Source of the DNA: Amycolatopsis camponoti
GTDB taxonomy: Bacteria; Actinomycetota; Actinomycetes; Mycobacteriales; Pseudonocardiaceae
Direction of reading: 5' to 3'
Length of the DNA: 64,000 bases
Assembly (NCBI RefSeq): GCF_902497555.1
Contig: NZ_CABVGP010000003.1
Coordinates: 1,240,001 to 1,304,000, forward strand
Positions 23,650 to 31,560 of the stretch are shown in pieces. The notes below the pieces were generated by a model. It was not told the origin of the DNA. It saw nothing but the letters and a program-made list of their open reading frames with translations, and searched no databases. The position numbers and the translations under genes were made by a program. Each line of letters opens with the position of its first letter. Position 1 is the first letter of the stretch.

Positions 23650-25283
23650 CCGACGTCGCGGCGCCGCCAGCCCACCAGGCCGGCGACCAAGGCCGCAGCC
23701 GCGATCGCCGTGAGCCAGACGAGCGGGGTCGCCACGAGCTCCTGGCCGGGGATCTTCGGCGGGTGCTGGAACGGCGACACGTCCAGCACCGCCTGCGGCA
23801 GATTGACGACCGGGCCGAACAGGCTCAGCAGCAGCGCCAGCGAGCCGACCGCCCACGCCGCCGCCGAAAAGCCCGGCAGCAGCCCGAAGATCGTCACCGC
23901 CAGCGCGACCACGACCCACGCGGCCGGCAGCTGGACGAGCATCCCGGCGAGGGAGTCGCCGACCGAGCCGCCGACGTCGCCGGTGCGCAACCCGTTGGCC
24001 AGTCCCATGAACACCCCGCCCGCCAGCAGCAGCAACGCCGTGCCGAAGAACGCGAACACCAGGTGTCCCGCCGCCCAGCGCAGCCTGCCGACGCTCGTGG
24101 CCAGCACCGGCTCGAGCCGGATCGCCGTCTCCTCGCCGCGCATGCGCAGCACCGCCTGGATCCCGTACAACGACGCGACCATCGCGAACATCCCGGCCAT
24201 CGCGGCGAGGAACGCCTGCGTGAGCGCGGCGCTGCCACCGAGGCGCGCCATGATCTCCTGCGCCTGCGGGCTCGAACCGACCAGACCGCCGATGCCGCTG
24301 GCGATCGAGCCGAACACCGCACCCACCACGGCCATCCCCACGGTCCAGCCGAGCAGCGGGCCGCGGTGCAGCCGCCAGGCCAGCGCGAACGGCGTCCGCA
24401 GGCTCGCCGCCGCCCGCGCCGGGCCCGGCCGCGGCGGCAGGATGCCGACGCCGACGTCGCGGCGGGGGAGCAGCCAGTACCCGGCCGCGCCGACGACCAG
24501 CGCGAAGGCCACCGGCAGCAGGAGCACCCACCAGCGTTCCCCGGCGAACGCGCGGACCTGCTGCACCCAGCCGATCGGCGACAGCCACGAGAGCCAGCGA
24601 GCGTCCACAGTGGAGTCCCCGGCGCCGCGCAGCAGGAACGCGGCCCCGACGACGGCCGTGCCGATCCCGTTGGCTGTGCGGGAGTACTCGGCGAGCTGGA
24701 CGGCGACCGCCGCGACGGCCGTGAACACCAAGCCCGACAACGCTTCCGCCGCGCCGAAGGCGAGTGAGCCCGCCGCGGGCAGGCCGGCGCCGACCATGCT
24801 GCCGGACTGGATCAGGCCGATCAGCACGCTCGCCCCGCCGGCCACCAGGACGGCCGACGTCAGCGCCGCGTACCGGCCGACGACCGCGGACGCGAGCAGC
24901 TCCGCGCGGCCCGTGTCCTCCTCGGCGCGGGTGTGGCGGGTGACCGTGAAGACCACCATCAGCCCGGTGAGCAGGGCCAGGAACCCGCACATGCGCCAGG
25001 AGATGAAGCCGCCGGCGGTGGTCAGGTCGAACGGCGGCCCGTAGAGCAGCGCGTACGACGGGTTGGTGTTCGCGCCGGCCTGCAGCGCCTGCCGGTCGGC
25101 CACCGTCGGGTAGAACTGCTCGAACGTCTTGACCGTGCTGGCCGGGACGATGCTGAGCAGCACGATCCAGATCGGCAGGACGACGCGGTCGCGGCGCAGC
25201 GCGAGCCGGGTGAGGTGCCAGGTGCCGGCCAGTTCGTGGGCGGGCGCGACCTCGGCCCCGGCACGGGAGAGCGTCGCGGTCAT
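23646..25283 (-). CDS. ABC-2 type exporter permease
   Basis: 545 aa with about 12 hydrophobic segments arranged as two half-permeases: the first from [23 protein letters not shown], the second from [23 protein letters not shown]. The [19 protein letters not shown] loop is typical of the actinobacterial exporter family next to TetR/MarR genes (tetronasin/antibiotic-export type). It starts with an ATGA overlap on the ATPase gene. Together they should export a drug, peptide or lipid. Confidence 0.92.
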   Translation of the reverse strand: MTATLSRAGAEVAPAHELAGTWHLTRLALRRDRVVLPIWIVLLSIVPASTVKTFEQFYPTVADRQALQAGANTNPSYALLYGPPFDLTTAGGFISWRMCGFLALLTGLMVVFTVTRHTRAEEDTGRAELLASAVVGRYAALTSAVLVAGGASVLIGLIQSGSMVGAGLPAAGSLAFGAAEALSGLVFTAVAAVAVQLAEYSRTANGIGTAVVGAAFLLRGAGDSTVDARWLSWLSPIGWVQQVRAFAGERWWVLLLPVAFALVVGAAGYWLLPRRDVGVGILPPRPGPARAAASLRTPFALAWRLHRGPLLGWTVGMAVVGAVFGSIASGIGGLVGSSPQAQEIMARLGGSAALTQAFLAAMAGMFAMVASLYGIQAVLRMRGEETAIRLEPVLATSVGRLRWAAGHLVFAFFGTALLLLAGGVFMGLANGLRTGDVGGSVGDSLAGMLVQLPAAWVVVALAVTIFGLLPGFSAAAWAVGSLALLLSLFGPVVNLPQAVLDVSPFQHPPKIPGQELVATPLVWLTAIAAAALVAGLVGWRRRDVG

Positions 25284-26176
25284 TTCGCGCTCGCTTCGGT
25301 GGTGTAGTGCCGCAGGAACAGCTCTTCCAGGGTCGGCGGCTGGCTGACCAGGCTGCGGACGCCGACCTCGGTCAGCCGGCGCAGGGCCTCGTCGAGCGAG
25401 CGCGTTTCGACGTCGAACCGGACGCGGTTGCCGTCGACCTTGAGGTCGTGGATGTTGTCCAGCTTCGCGAGCCCGTTCGGCGGCCCGGCGAGCTCGGCGG
25501 TGATCGACGTCCGGGTCAGGTGGCGCAGCTCGGCCAGGGTGCCGGATTCGACCGTGGCGCCGTTGCGGATGATGCTGACCTTGTCGCACAGGGCCTCGAC
25601 CTCGGCGAGGATGTGGCTGGAGAGCAGCACGGTCCGGCCCTGCTCGCGCTCCTCCTGGATGGCGTACTGGAACGTCGCCTCCATCAGCGGGTCGAGGCCG
25701 GACGTCGGCTCGTCGAGGATCAGCAGGTCGACCCGCGACGCGAGCGCCGCGACGATGGCGACCTTCTGCCGGTTGCCCTTCGAGTACGTCCGCCCTTTCT
25801 TCTTCGGGTCCAGGTCGAACCGCTCGATGAGGTCGGCGCGGCGTTTCTCGTCGAGCCCGCCGCGCAGGCGGCCGAGCAGGTCGATCACCTCGCCGCCGGA
25901 GAGGTTGGGCCAGAGGTTGACGTCGCCGGGCACGTAGGCCAGGCGGCGGTGCAGGCTCGCGGCGTCCTTCCAGGGGTCGCCGCCGAGCAGCCGGACGTCC
26001 CCCGAGTCCGCGTGGAGCAAGCCGAGCAGGACCCGGACGGTGGTCGACTTCCCGGCGCCGTTCGGGCCGAGAAAACCGTGCACTTCCCCAGTAGGTACCT
26101 GCAGATCGAGGCCGTCGAGGGCCTTCGTCCGGCCGAACGACTTGTGGAGGCCGGAGATCGCGATGGCGTTTCCCAT
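25280..26176 (-). CDS. ABC transporter ATPase
   Basis: This 298-aa nucleotide-binding subunit has Walker [10 protein letters not shown] near residue 39, the Q-loop region, signature [15 protein letters not shown] near 134, Walker [14 protein letters not shown], and the switch His in LLSSHIL. The C-terminal 70 residues form the DrrA-like extension. It pairs with the permease that follows and lies divergent from the GbsR/MarR-like gene at 26271 across a palindromic operator. Confidence 0.95.
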   Translation of the reverse strand: MGNAIAISGLHKSFGRTKALDGLDLQVPTGEVHGFLGPNGAGKSTTVRVLLGLLHADSGDVRLLGGDPWKDAASLHRRLAYVPGDVNLWPNLSGGEVIDLLGRLRGGLDEKRRADLIERFDLDPKKKGRTYSKGNRQKVAIVAALASRVDLLILDEPTSGLDPLMEATFQYAIQEEREQGRTVLLSSHILAEVEALCDKVSIIRNGATVESGTLAELRHLTRTSITAELAGPPNGLAKLDNIHDLKVDGNRVRFDVETRSLDEALRRLTEVGVRSLVSQPPTLEELFLRHYTTEASAK

Positions 26177-26196
26177 GATTCGGAAGCTACACTGAT

Positions 26197-26212
26197 TTCA
26201 CTAAGTTGTGAA
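26197..26212. promoter_or_regulatory. Operator between ABC exporter and its regulator
   Basis: TTCACTAAGTTGTGAA: perfect 5-base arms (TTCAC/GTGAA) around TAAGTT, 21 bases ahead of the ATPase start and 59 bases ahead of the regulator. It is the only clear palindrome in the divergent region and a good site for the regulator at 26271-26759. Confidence 0.6.
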
Positions 26213-26270
26213 GTTAAGAAAATGTCTAGATCGAGTGATCATGCTGGGGGCGATACGGGAGGATGGGCCG

Positions 26271-26759
26271 ATGACGACGCCTGACACGAAGCGAGATGAA
26301 GACGCCGTCCGCCGGTACGTCGAGAGCCTGGGTCTCGTGCTTTCGCAGATCGGGATGCCGCGCATGTCCGCGCGGGTCTTCGCCGCGTTGATGACCACCG
26401 ACGAAGGCCGCCTGACTGCCGCCGACCTGGCCGCGCAGCTGTCGGTCAGCCCGGCCGCCGTCTCCGGCGCCGTGCGCTACCTCGAGCAGATCGGCCTGGT
26501 CGCCAAGGAGCGCGAGCCCGGCGAGCGCCGTGATCACTACCGCCTCTTCGACGACCTCTGGTACGCCACGTTCCTCAAGCGCGACCGCATGATCATCATG
26601 TGGCGCGACGCGGCCGAGAACGGTCTCGAAGCCCTCGGCGAAGACTCGCCGTCCGGCAAGCGGCTCGCCGAGATGCGGGACTTCCTGTCGTTCATGCTGG
26701 AAGAGCTCAACGGCATGTACGAGCGCTGGCACAAGCTCCGCGAGGAGAAGAACGCCTAG
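26271..26759 (+). CDS. GbsR/MarR-like winged-helix regulator
   Basis: 162 aa from ATG 26271 (GGGAGGATGGG upstream). GMPRMSARVFAALMTTDEGRLTAADLAAQLSVSPAAVSGAVRYLEQIGLVAKERE is the GbsR-type winged helix, followed by a C-terminal coiled helix (EELNGMYERWHKLREEKNA). It is divergent from the ABC exporter and very likely its regulator. Its stop (TAG 26757-26759) interlocks with the stop of the convergent TetR gene. Confidence 0.9.
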   Translation: MTTPDTKRDEDAVRRYVESLGLVLSQIGMPRMSARVFAALMTTDEGRLTAADLAAQLSVSPAAVSGAVRYLEQIGLVAKEREPGERRDHYRLFDDLWYATFLKRDRMIIMWRDAAENGLEALGEDSPSGKRLAEMRDFLSFMLEELNGMYERWHKLREEKNA

Positions 26760-27319
26760 AGCCCGGCGAGCAAGGTGTCCGCGAGCCGGCCGGCGAGGTC
26801 GGCCGGCTCGGTTTCTTCGTACGAGGCCAGGAACGCCTGCTGGAAGCACGCGCCGAGGAGCAGGGAAGCGGCCGCCTCGACATCGGTGTCCGCTTCGAGG
26901 CGCCCCAGCGAGACCTCGGCGCGCAGGTAGTCTTCGACGCCCTTCAGCGGGATGCGCGGTCCGGCGCCACCCACGCGTTCCCGGTGCGAACGCAGCAGGT
27001 CCCGTGACGAGAACATCGAGATGGCGATCGGGAAGCTGTCGGCGTAGAACGCCAGGGCGAGCCGGGCGACGCGGGCGAGGTTGTCCCGCAGCGGCGCCCG
27101 CCCGGGGTCGGCGGTCAGCTCGGCCAGGGTGGCGCCCAGCGCCGGCAGCTCGTCGGCCAGCACGCTGAGGAACAGGTCGGTCTTGTCGCGGAAGTGCTTG
27201 TAGAGCATGGCCTCCGAGTAGCCCGCGGTCCGCGCGATGACCTTCGTGGTCGCCTGGGCGTAGCCCTGCTCGCGCATCACCTTCGCGGCCGCGGCGACGA
27301 TCTCCTCACGGCTTCCCAT
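26756..27319 (-). CDS. TetR-family regulator of the adjacent reductase
   Basis: 187 aa. The HTH is SREEIVAAAAKVMREQGYAQATTKVIARTAGYSEAMLYKHFRDKTDLF; the remainder is the ligand/dimer domain. It starts at ATG 27319, 28 bases from a large palindrome (27347-27388) that also covers the promoter of the divergent NAD(P)-binding protein. The layout is a standard autoregulated TetR pair. Confidence 0.92.
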   Translation of the reverse strand: MGSREEIVAAAAKVMREQGYAQATTKVIARTAGYSEAMLYKHFRDKTDLFLSVLADELPALGATLAELTADPGRAPLRDNLARVARLALAFYADSFPIAISMFSSRDLLRSHRERVGGAGPRIPLKGVEDYLRAEVSLGRLEADTDVEAAASLLLGACFQQAFLASYEETEPADLAGRLADTLLAGL

Positions 27320-27346
27320 GGCGGCTCCTGAGTGCGTTCTCAGTGT

Positions 27347-27388
27347 GGTTAGTGAACACTCACCCTACCTGGTGAGTGTTCACTAACC
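27347..27388. promoter_or_regulatory. Double TetR operator, perfect 18-bp arms
   Basis: A 42-base palindrome with 18-base arms (GGTTAGTGAACACTCACC and its complement) around CTACCT. Each arm holds the pseudo-palindrome AGTG-AA-CACT, so the site probably binds two TetR dimers. It lies between the divergent TetR and reductase genes and ends 14 bases from the latter's ATG. Confidence 0.8.
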
Positions 27389-27402
27389 GAGGAGGAACCA
27401 CC

Positions 27403-28011
27403 ATGAAGATCACCGTGCTGGGTGCGACCGGCGGAGTCGGCACCGAGGTCGTCAAGCAAGCGCTGGATCGCGGCTGGGACGTCACGGCCGTCGTCCGCGA
27501 CCCCGCGAAGCTGACGCTGCCGGCCCGCGTCGTGGTCGCCGGACTCGGTGACCACGACCAACTCGCCGCCGCGATCGAGGGACGCGACGCCGTGGTGTCC
27601 GCGCTGGGCTCCCGCGACCGCGGGCCGACGACGGTCTGCGTCGACGGCGCCCGCGCGGCGATCGGGGCCGGGGCGAAGCGCCTGCTGGTCGTCAGCGCCA
27701 GCGGCATGCACACCGAGGGAGACGGCTTCTTCACCCGCACGCTCGTGAAGCCGCTGCTCAACACCTTCCTCAAGCACGGCTGGGCGGACATGCTCGCGAT
27801 GGAGGCCGTGGTCACGGCGGCCGATCTGGACTGGACGGTGGTCCGCCCGCCGATGCTGCTCGACGGCCCGCGCACGGGCAAGGTCGTGAGCCGGCTCGAC
27901 GGGAACGTCCGCACGTTCACCATCCGCCGCGCCGACGTCGCCGCGTTCCTGCTCGACGCCGTGGCGGACCCCACGCTGATCAGGGCGAAGGTCTCGATCG
28001 CCCACGGCTAA
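27403..28011 (+). CDS. NAD(P)-binding (NmrA/YwnB-like) reductase
   Basis: This 202-aa atypical short-chain dehydrogenase has the nucleotide motif MKITVLGATGGVGTEVV, VSALGSRDRGPTT and LLVVSASGMHTEG, then VVRPPMLLDGPRTGKV. Members are quinone or flavin reductases or redox sensors. GAGGAGGAACCACC precedes the ATG. Expression should be controlled by the divergent TetR through the 27347-27388 operator. Confidence 0.9.
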   Translation: MKITVLGATGGVGTEVVKQALDRGWDVTAVVRDPAKLTLPARVVVAGLGDHDQLAAAIEGRDAVVSALGSRDRGPTTVCVDGARAAIGAGAKRLLVVSASGMHTEGDGFFTRTLVKPLLNTFLKHGWADMLAMEAVVTAADLDWTVVRPPMLLDGPRTGKVVSRLDGNVRTFTIRRADVAAFLLDAVADPTLIRAKVSIAHG

Positions 28012-28020
28012 CGTCGAAGC

Positions 28021-28686
28021 ATGGTGATCCTCGCGCAGGCCCTCTACGTCAAGCGGAAGACCCCGCGCCTCCCCGGCGCGGCCGGACCCACCGAAGGGCT
28101 CGTGGCGGGGACCGGGACCCCCTTTCGGTTGGCCGTCCTCGGCGAGTCCACAGTGGACGGCGTCGGCGCGCGGGACCACGAGGAAGCGCTCACCGGCTGC
28201 CTGGCCCGCGAGCTGGCGCACGACGGCCGGGCGGTCCGCTGGCAGGCCGTCGGCCGGACCGGGGCCAACGCCCGGACCGTCCGCGCCGAGCTGGTCCCGC
28301 TGGTCCGCCCGGCCGACCTGGTCGTGATCGCACTGGGGGTCAACGACACCATCGAGCTCCGGTCGGCCGCGGGCTACCGCCGTGACCTGCTGGAACTGGT
28401 CGTCACGCTGCGGCGGCGCCTCGGCCCGGTCGACGTCCTCCTGGCCGGCGTGCCGCCGATGTCCCGCTTCCCGGCGCTGCCGAGGCCGCTGCGGGACGTC
28501 CTCGCGGCGCGCTCGACCGCTCTCGACGCGGCCGCGGCGACCCTCACCCGGATCCCGGGCGTCCGGCACCTGCCGATGGACCCCGCGCTGCTCGATCCCG
28601 CGGCTTTCGCCTCCGACAACTTCCACCCGGGGCCGGCCGGCTACGCCCGCTGGGCCCGGACCCTCGCACTCTCCGTGATCACCTAG
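28021..28686 (+). CDS. SGNH/GDSL-type esterase
   Basis: 221 aa. Block I reads LAVLGESTVDGVG (Ser nucleophile in GES), block III IALGVNDTIEL, and block V DNFHPGPAGYARWA with the Asp/His pair. There is no signal peptide; the N-terminal MVILAQALYVKRKTPRLP is short. It begins 9 bases after the reductase and is probably transcribed with it. Substrate unknown: a small acyl ester or lysophospholipid is likely. Confidence 0.9.
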   Translation: MVILAQALYVKRKTPRLPGAAGPTEGLVAGTGTPFRLAVLGESTVDGVGARDHEEALTGCLARELAHDGRAVRWQAVGRTGANARTVRAELVPLVRPADLVVIALGVNDTIELRSAAGYRRDLLELVVTLRRRLGPVDVLLAGVPPMSRFPALPRPLRDVLAARSTALDAAAATLTRIPGVRHLPMDPALLDPAAFASDNFHPGPAGYARWARTLALSVIT

Positions 28687-29105
28687 CCGCACTGCGTCGA
28701 TCTTCAAAAAAAGTTCTCGGTTCGTGTATCTGGCGGTTCCGCCACCGCGTCCTGTGGGGCAGCCGAGCACGAAATGGGGAACGCGGCAGGGGGTGCCGAG
28801 TTCGGAAATGCGCGGTGGCCGGGAGCCGAGGGGGCTTCCGGACACCGTCGGCCGGGTGCCCTTCGGGGGAGGGGACATCCGGCGGGGCCCGTTGGGGAGC
28901 GGGCCCTTGAGGGAGGGGAGTATCGGCCGGCGCGGGTCCACTCGCGCCGGCCGGTGCCTCCCCCAGTCGTCATTGACCGGAAGCGCGACCGACGAAGTAA
29001 GTGACCTTGATGTATCCGAGATCCACCTGCACGCTCCTTCCCCCCGAAGGACCCGCGATACTGCCGAAGCCGACTCGAAGACTTTTCCGAAGAGGGGCAG
29101 ATACC
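28687..29105. other. 419-base gap without a gene; 11-bp hairpin inside
   Basis: No convincing gene. At 28924-28953 a perfect stem CGGCCGGCGCG/CGCGCCGGCCG with an 8-base loop lies 150 bases ahead of the sigma gene. An A-run (28706-28712) and G-rich tracts precede it. The region probably holds the promoter and leader of the sigma operon. I cannot name a -10/-35 pair with confidence. Confidence 0.5.
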
Positions 29106-29711
29106 GTGACCGACGTGCAAACCACAGAGGTAGACCCGCCTTGGGAGGGCTTGACCGGCGCCGAGTTGCACGCTGCGTGCATGCAGGCCGCCCGGGACGG
29201 TGACCGCCGCGCGATGGACCGCCTCGTCGCCGAGCTGACGCCGCTCGTCTGGCACGTCGCCCGGGCCAACGGCCTCGACCGCTCGATCGCCGAGGACGTC
29301 GTCCAGACCGTGTGGCTCGCCCTCTTCAGCCAGCTCGGGAAGCTCAGAGACCCCAAAGCCCTCGCCGCGTGGCTGATCACGACCACCCGGCGCGAGGCCA
29401 CGCACCCCTTCGGCCGCCGCATGCAGCCCGTGCCGCTGAGCGACGAAGTCGCCGAAGCCATGCCGAGCACCCAACCGGCACCCGAAGACGAAGCCGTCCG
29501 CGCCGACCGCGACCGCCGGGTCTGGCGCGCCTTCGTCCGGCTGCCCCACCGCTGTCAGGACCTGCTCCGGTTGACCGTGCTCGCGGGTCGCGCGGAGTAC
29601 CAGCTCGTCGCCGAGGCACTGCGGATGCCACGCGGCAGTGTCGGACCGACCAGAGGGCGCTGCCTCGACCAGATGCGCGATCTCCTCGCCAGTGAAGGGG
29701 GAAGCCGATGA
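29106..29711 (+). CDS. Sigma-70 family (ECF-like) sigma factor
   Basis: 201 aa from GTG 29106 with GAGGGG ahead. Region 2: RRAMDRLVAELTPLVWHVARANGLDRSIAEDVVQTVWLALFSQLGKLRDPKALAAWLITTTRREA. Region 4: FVRLPHRCQDLLRLTVLAGRAEYQLVAEALRMPRGSVGPTRGRCLDQMRDLL, with a degenerate HTH. It overlaps the following 157-aa gene (ATGA). No membrane anti-sigma factor is adjacent, so control is of an unusual kind. Confidence 0.9.
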   Translation: MTDVQTTEVDPPWEGLTGAELHAACMQAARDGDRRAMDRLVAELTPLVWHVARANGLDRSIAEDVVQTVWLALFSQLGKLRDPKALAAWLITTTRREATHPFGRRMQPVPLSDEVAEAMPSTQPAPEDEAVRADRDRRVWRAFVRLPHRCQDLLRLTVLAGRAEYQLVAEALRMPRGSVGPTRGRCLDQMRDLLASEGGSR

Positions 29712-30181
29712 ACGACCTCGGAACGCCGGGCGAGGCCTTTTCCGATGACCTGATCCTGGCCGGCATCGGCCGCTTCCTCGACGAGCTGGACCCGCCACCG
29801 GGTGACCTGGTGCAGCGGGTCCAGTTCGCGCTCGCGCTCGAAGACCTCGACGTCGAGGTCGCGAGGTGGGAGCGGATGGACGACCTGGCCGGTGTCCGCG
29901 GCGGCGGCACCGGGACGATCACCTTCACCGTCAGCGACCTGACGGTGATGATCAACCTGACCAAGATGGGCAAGCTGCACCGCATCGACGGCTGGCTGGT
30001 GCCGGCCGGTCAGTACGGCGTCGAGGTGCGGGTCGCCGAGCACGGGACGTCGTCCACGACCGCCGACGAAGGCGGCCGGTTCGTGCTCGACAACGTGCCG
30101 CGCGGGACCACGCAGATCCTCGTGCACCTCGGTGACGTCACGTGCCGCCGGACGGTCGTGACGCCGACCGTGGTGCTCTAA
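29708..30181 (+). CDS. Sigma-linked protein with carboxypeptidase-regulatory-like fold
   Basis: 157 aa. A helical N-terminal half (LILAGIGRFLDELDPPPGDLVQRVQFALALEDLDVEVARWERM) is followed by a beta-sandwich half with the signature VEVRVAEHGTSSTTADEGGRFVLDNVPRGTTQILV. There is no signal or membrane segment. It is translationally coupled to the sigma factor and could be its soluble partner or anti-sigma. From memory, similar pairs often stand before a CHAT/TPR gene in actinomycetes; none is here. Its stop overlaps that of the convergent deacetylase. Confidence 0.8.
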   Translation: MNDLGTPGEAFSDDLILAGIGRFLDELDPPPGDLVQRVQFALALEDLDVEVARWERMDDLAGVRGGGTGTITFTVSDLTVMINLTKMGKLHRIDGWLVPAGQYGVEVRVAEHGTSSTTADEGGRFVLDNVPRGTTQILVHLGDVTCRRTVVTPTVVL

Positions 30182-30951
30182 CCCAGGAAGTCGGCGAGGG
30201 GGACGGGCGTCAGTCCGTCCTTCTTCGCCTGCTCGACGAACGCCGTGTAGTCCTCTTTGAAGGTCTTCCGGAAGTGCATGAGCACGATGTCGCCGGGTTT
30301 GAGCTTGTCGCCGGCCTGGAACTGGACGTGCCCGTCGTTGACCGCGGCCGTCCACAGCACCGCGACGCGCATGCCGCACGCGGCCGCCGCGCGCAGCGTG
30401 GTCTGGTCGTAGTTGCCGAACGGCGGCCGGAACAGCGATGGCCGCACGCCGAGGCTCTTCTGGAAGTCGTCCGCGTCGTCGCAGATCTCCTTGCGCTGGA
30501 ACTCGAACGGCTTGCCCTTGAGGTTCGGGTGGTCGACCGTGTGGTCGCCGAGCGTCGCGCCGGTGGCGTCGAGGATCTGCTTGAAGTAGGCCTCGTGGCC
30601 CTTCACGTACTTCTCGTTCAGGAACAGCACCGGGTGGGTGCCGTTCTGCTGCATCAGCTTCAGCGCGTCGGGGTCCTTGACCGCGCCGTCGTCCATCGTG
30701 AGGAAGACGTACGGCTTGTCGGTGGTGATCCGGCGGACGACCGGGACCTGGCCGTCCGCGATCGCCGGCGCCTTCTGCTGGACCGTGCCGAACGGGTACG
30801 GCGCCGACGTCGTCGCCCCCGGCCCGCCGCCGGGTGCCGGGTTCGGCTGGCTCGCGCCGGCCTCCGGTTCGGCCGGCTCGTGCGCCGAGCAGGCCGTCAG
30901 TGTCGTCCATGCCAGTGCCGCGGCGACGGCCACGGCTGCGACGCGCTTCAT
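30178..30951 (-). CDS. Lipoprotein polysaccharide deacetylase (CE4)
   Basis: 257 aa. Lipoprotein signal ending LTACSAHEP. After a Pro/Gly linker comes a NodB-type domain: VFLTMDDG (canonical TFDDG, with Asp-Asp), the metal site HTVDHP (H-x3-H), the RPPFGNYD motif, and a final VLMHF. It should remove acetyl groups from peptidoglycan or another surface N-acetyl sugar. It reads alone on the minus strand. Confidence 0.92.
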   Translation of the reverse strand: MKRVAAVAVAAALAWTTLTACSAHEPAEPEAGASQPNPAPGGGPGATTSAPYPFGTVQQKAPAIADGQVPVVRRITTDKPYVFLTMDDGAVKDPDALKLMQQNGTHPVLFLNEKYVKGHEAYFKQILDATGATLGDHTVDHPNLKGKPFEFQRKEICDDADDFQKSLGVRPSLFRPPFGNYDQTTLRAAAACGMRVAVLWTAAVNDGHVQFQAGDKLKPGDIVLMHFRKTFKEDYTAFVEQAKKDGLTPVPLADFLG

Positions 30952-31054
30952 CCCGCATCCCCCTTCCGCGTAGCGAAGAACTACACGAACGGGTGACGTT
31001 GGGGTGGGGCATTAAGTTGCGTCGACTGATCTTGTGTGGCCGGAGCCACCCAGC

Positions 31055-31492
31055 TCAGCGTCCTTTTTCGGCCGCCTTGACCAGCTTGCCGGAGAACAGC
31101 CGGATCACCCGTTCGAGTCCGGCCGCCACGATCGGGCCGCTGCCCTTGACCGGCTCGGTGAACGAGCCCGTCCAGCGCAGGTGCGTCCCGCCGTCGGTGG
31201 TGGGCGTGCAGACCACCTCGGCGCGGTAGTCCTTGATCGGGTTCGCGCCGAAGAACGTGTAGACGTGCTTGCGGCCGGGCTCGTACTCGACCGTCTCTTC
31301 GCGGATCAGCACCGGCCAGAGGCCGACCTCGCGGACGGCGCCGACGCCGGGGCCCGGACGCTTCCAGCGGGCCTGCACGATGAGTGGCTTTCCCCACTCC
31401 GCCCAGCGCGGTCCGTCGGCTTCGCGCTCGAACAACGCCTCCGGTGGCGCGGTGCTCGTGCGGTTGACCTCGAAAGAGAACTTGCGGCCCAC
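31055..31492 (-). CDS. SRPBCC (polyketide cyclase/START-like) protein
   Basis: 145 aa from GTG 31492 with GGGAGG upstream. The helix-grip fold pattern is clear: FSFEVNRTSTAPPEALF, WAEWGKPLI, VGLWPVLIREETVEYEPGRKHVYTFFG, THLRWTGSF and a C-terminal long helix. Such proteins bind hydrophobic ligands. Function not specified by context; the divergent gene is a FUSC-type transporter. Confidence 0.87.
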   Translation of the reverse strand: MGRKFSFEVNRTSTAPPEALFEREADGPRWAEWGKPLIVQARWKRPGPGVGAVREVGLWPVLIREETVEYEPGRKHVYTFFGANPIKDYRAEVVCTPTTDGGTHLRWTGSFTEPVKGSGPIVAAGLERVIRLFSGKLVKAAEKGR

Positions 31493-31560
31493 CGGAACCT
31501 CCCACGTTGTTGACAGATTGATAATTAAGCGTTCCGCGCAGCGTAGGTCAAGATGGGGAC

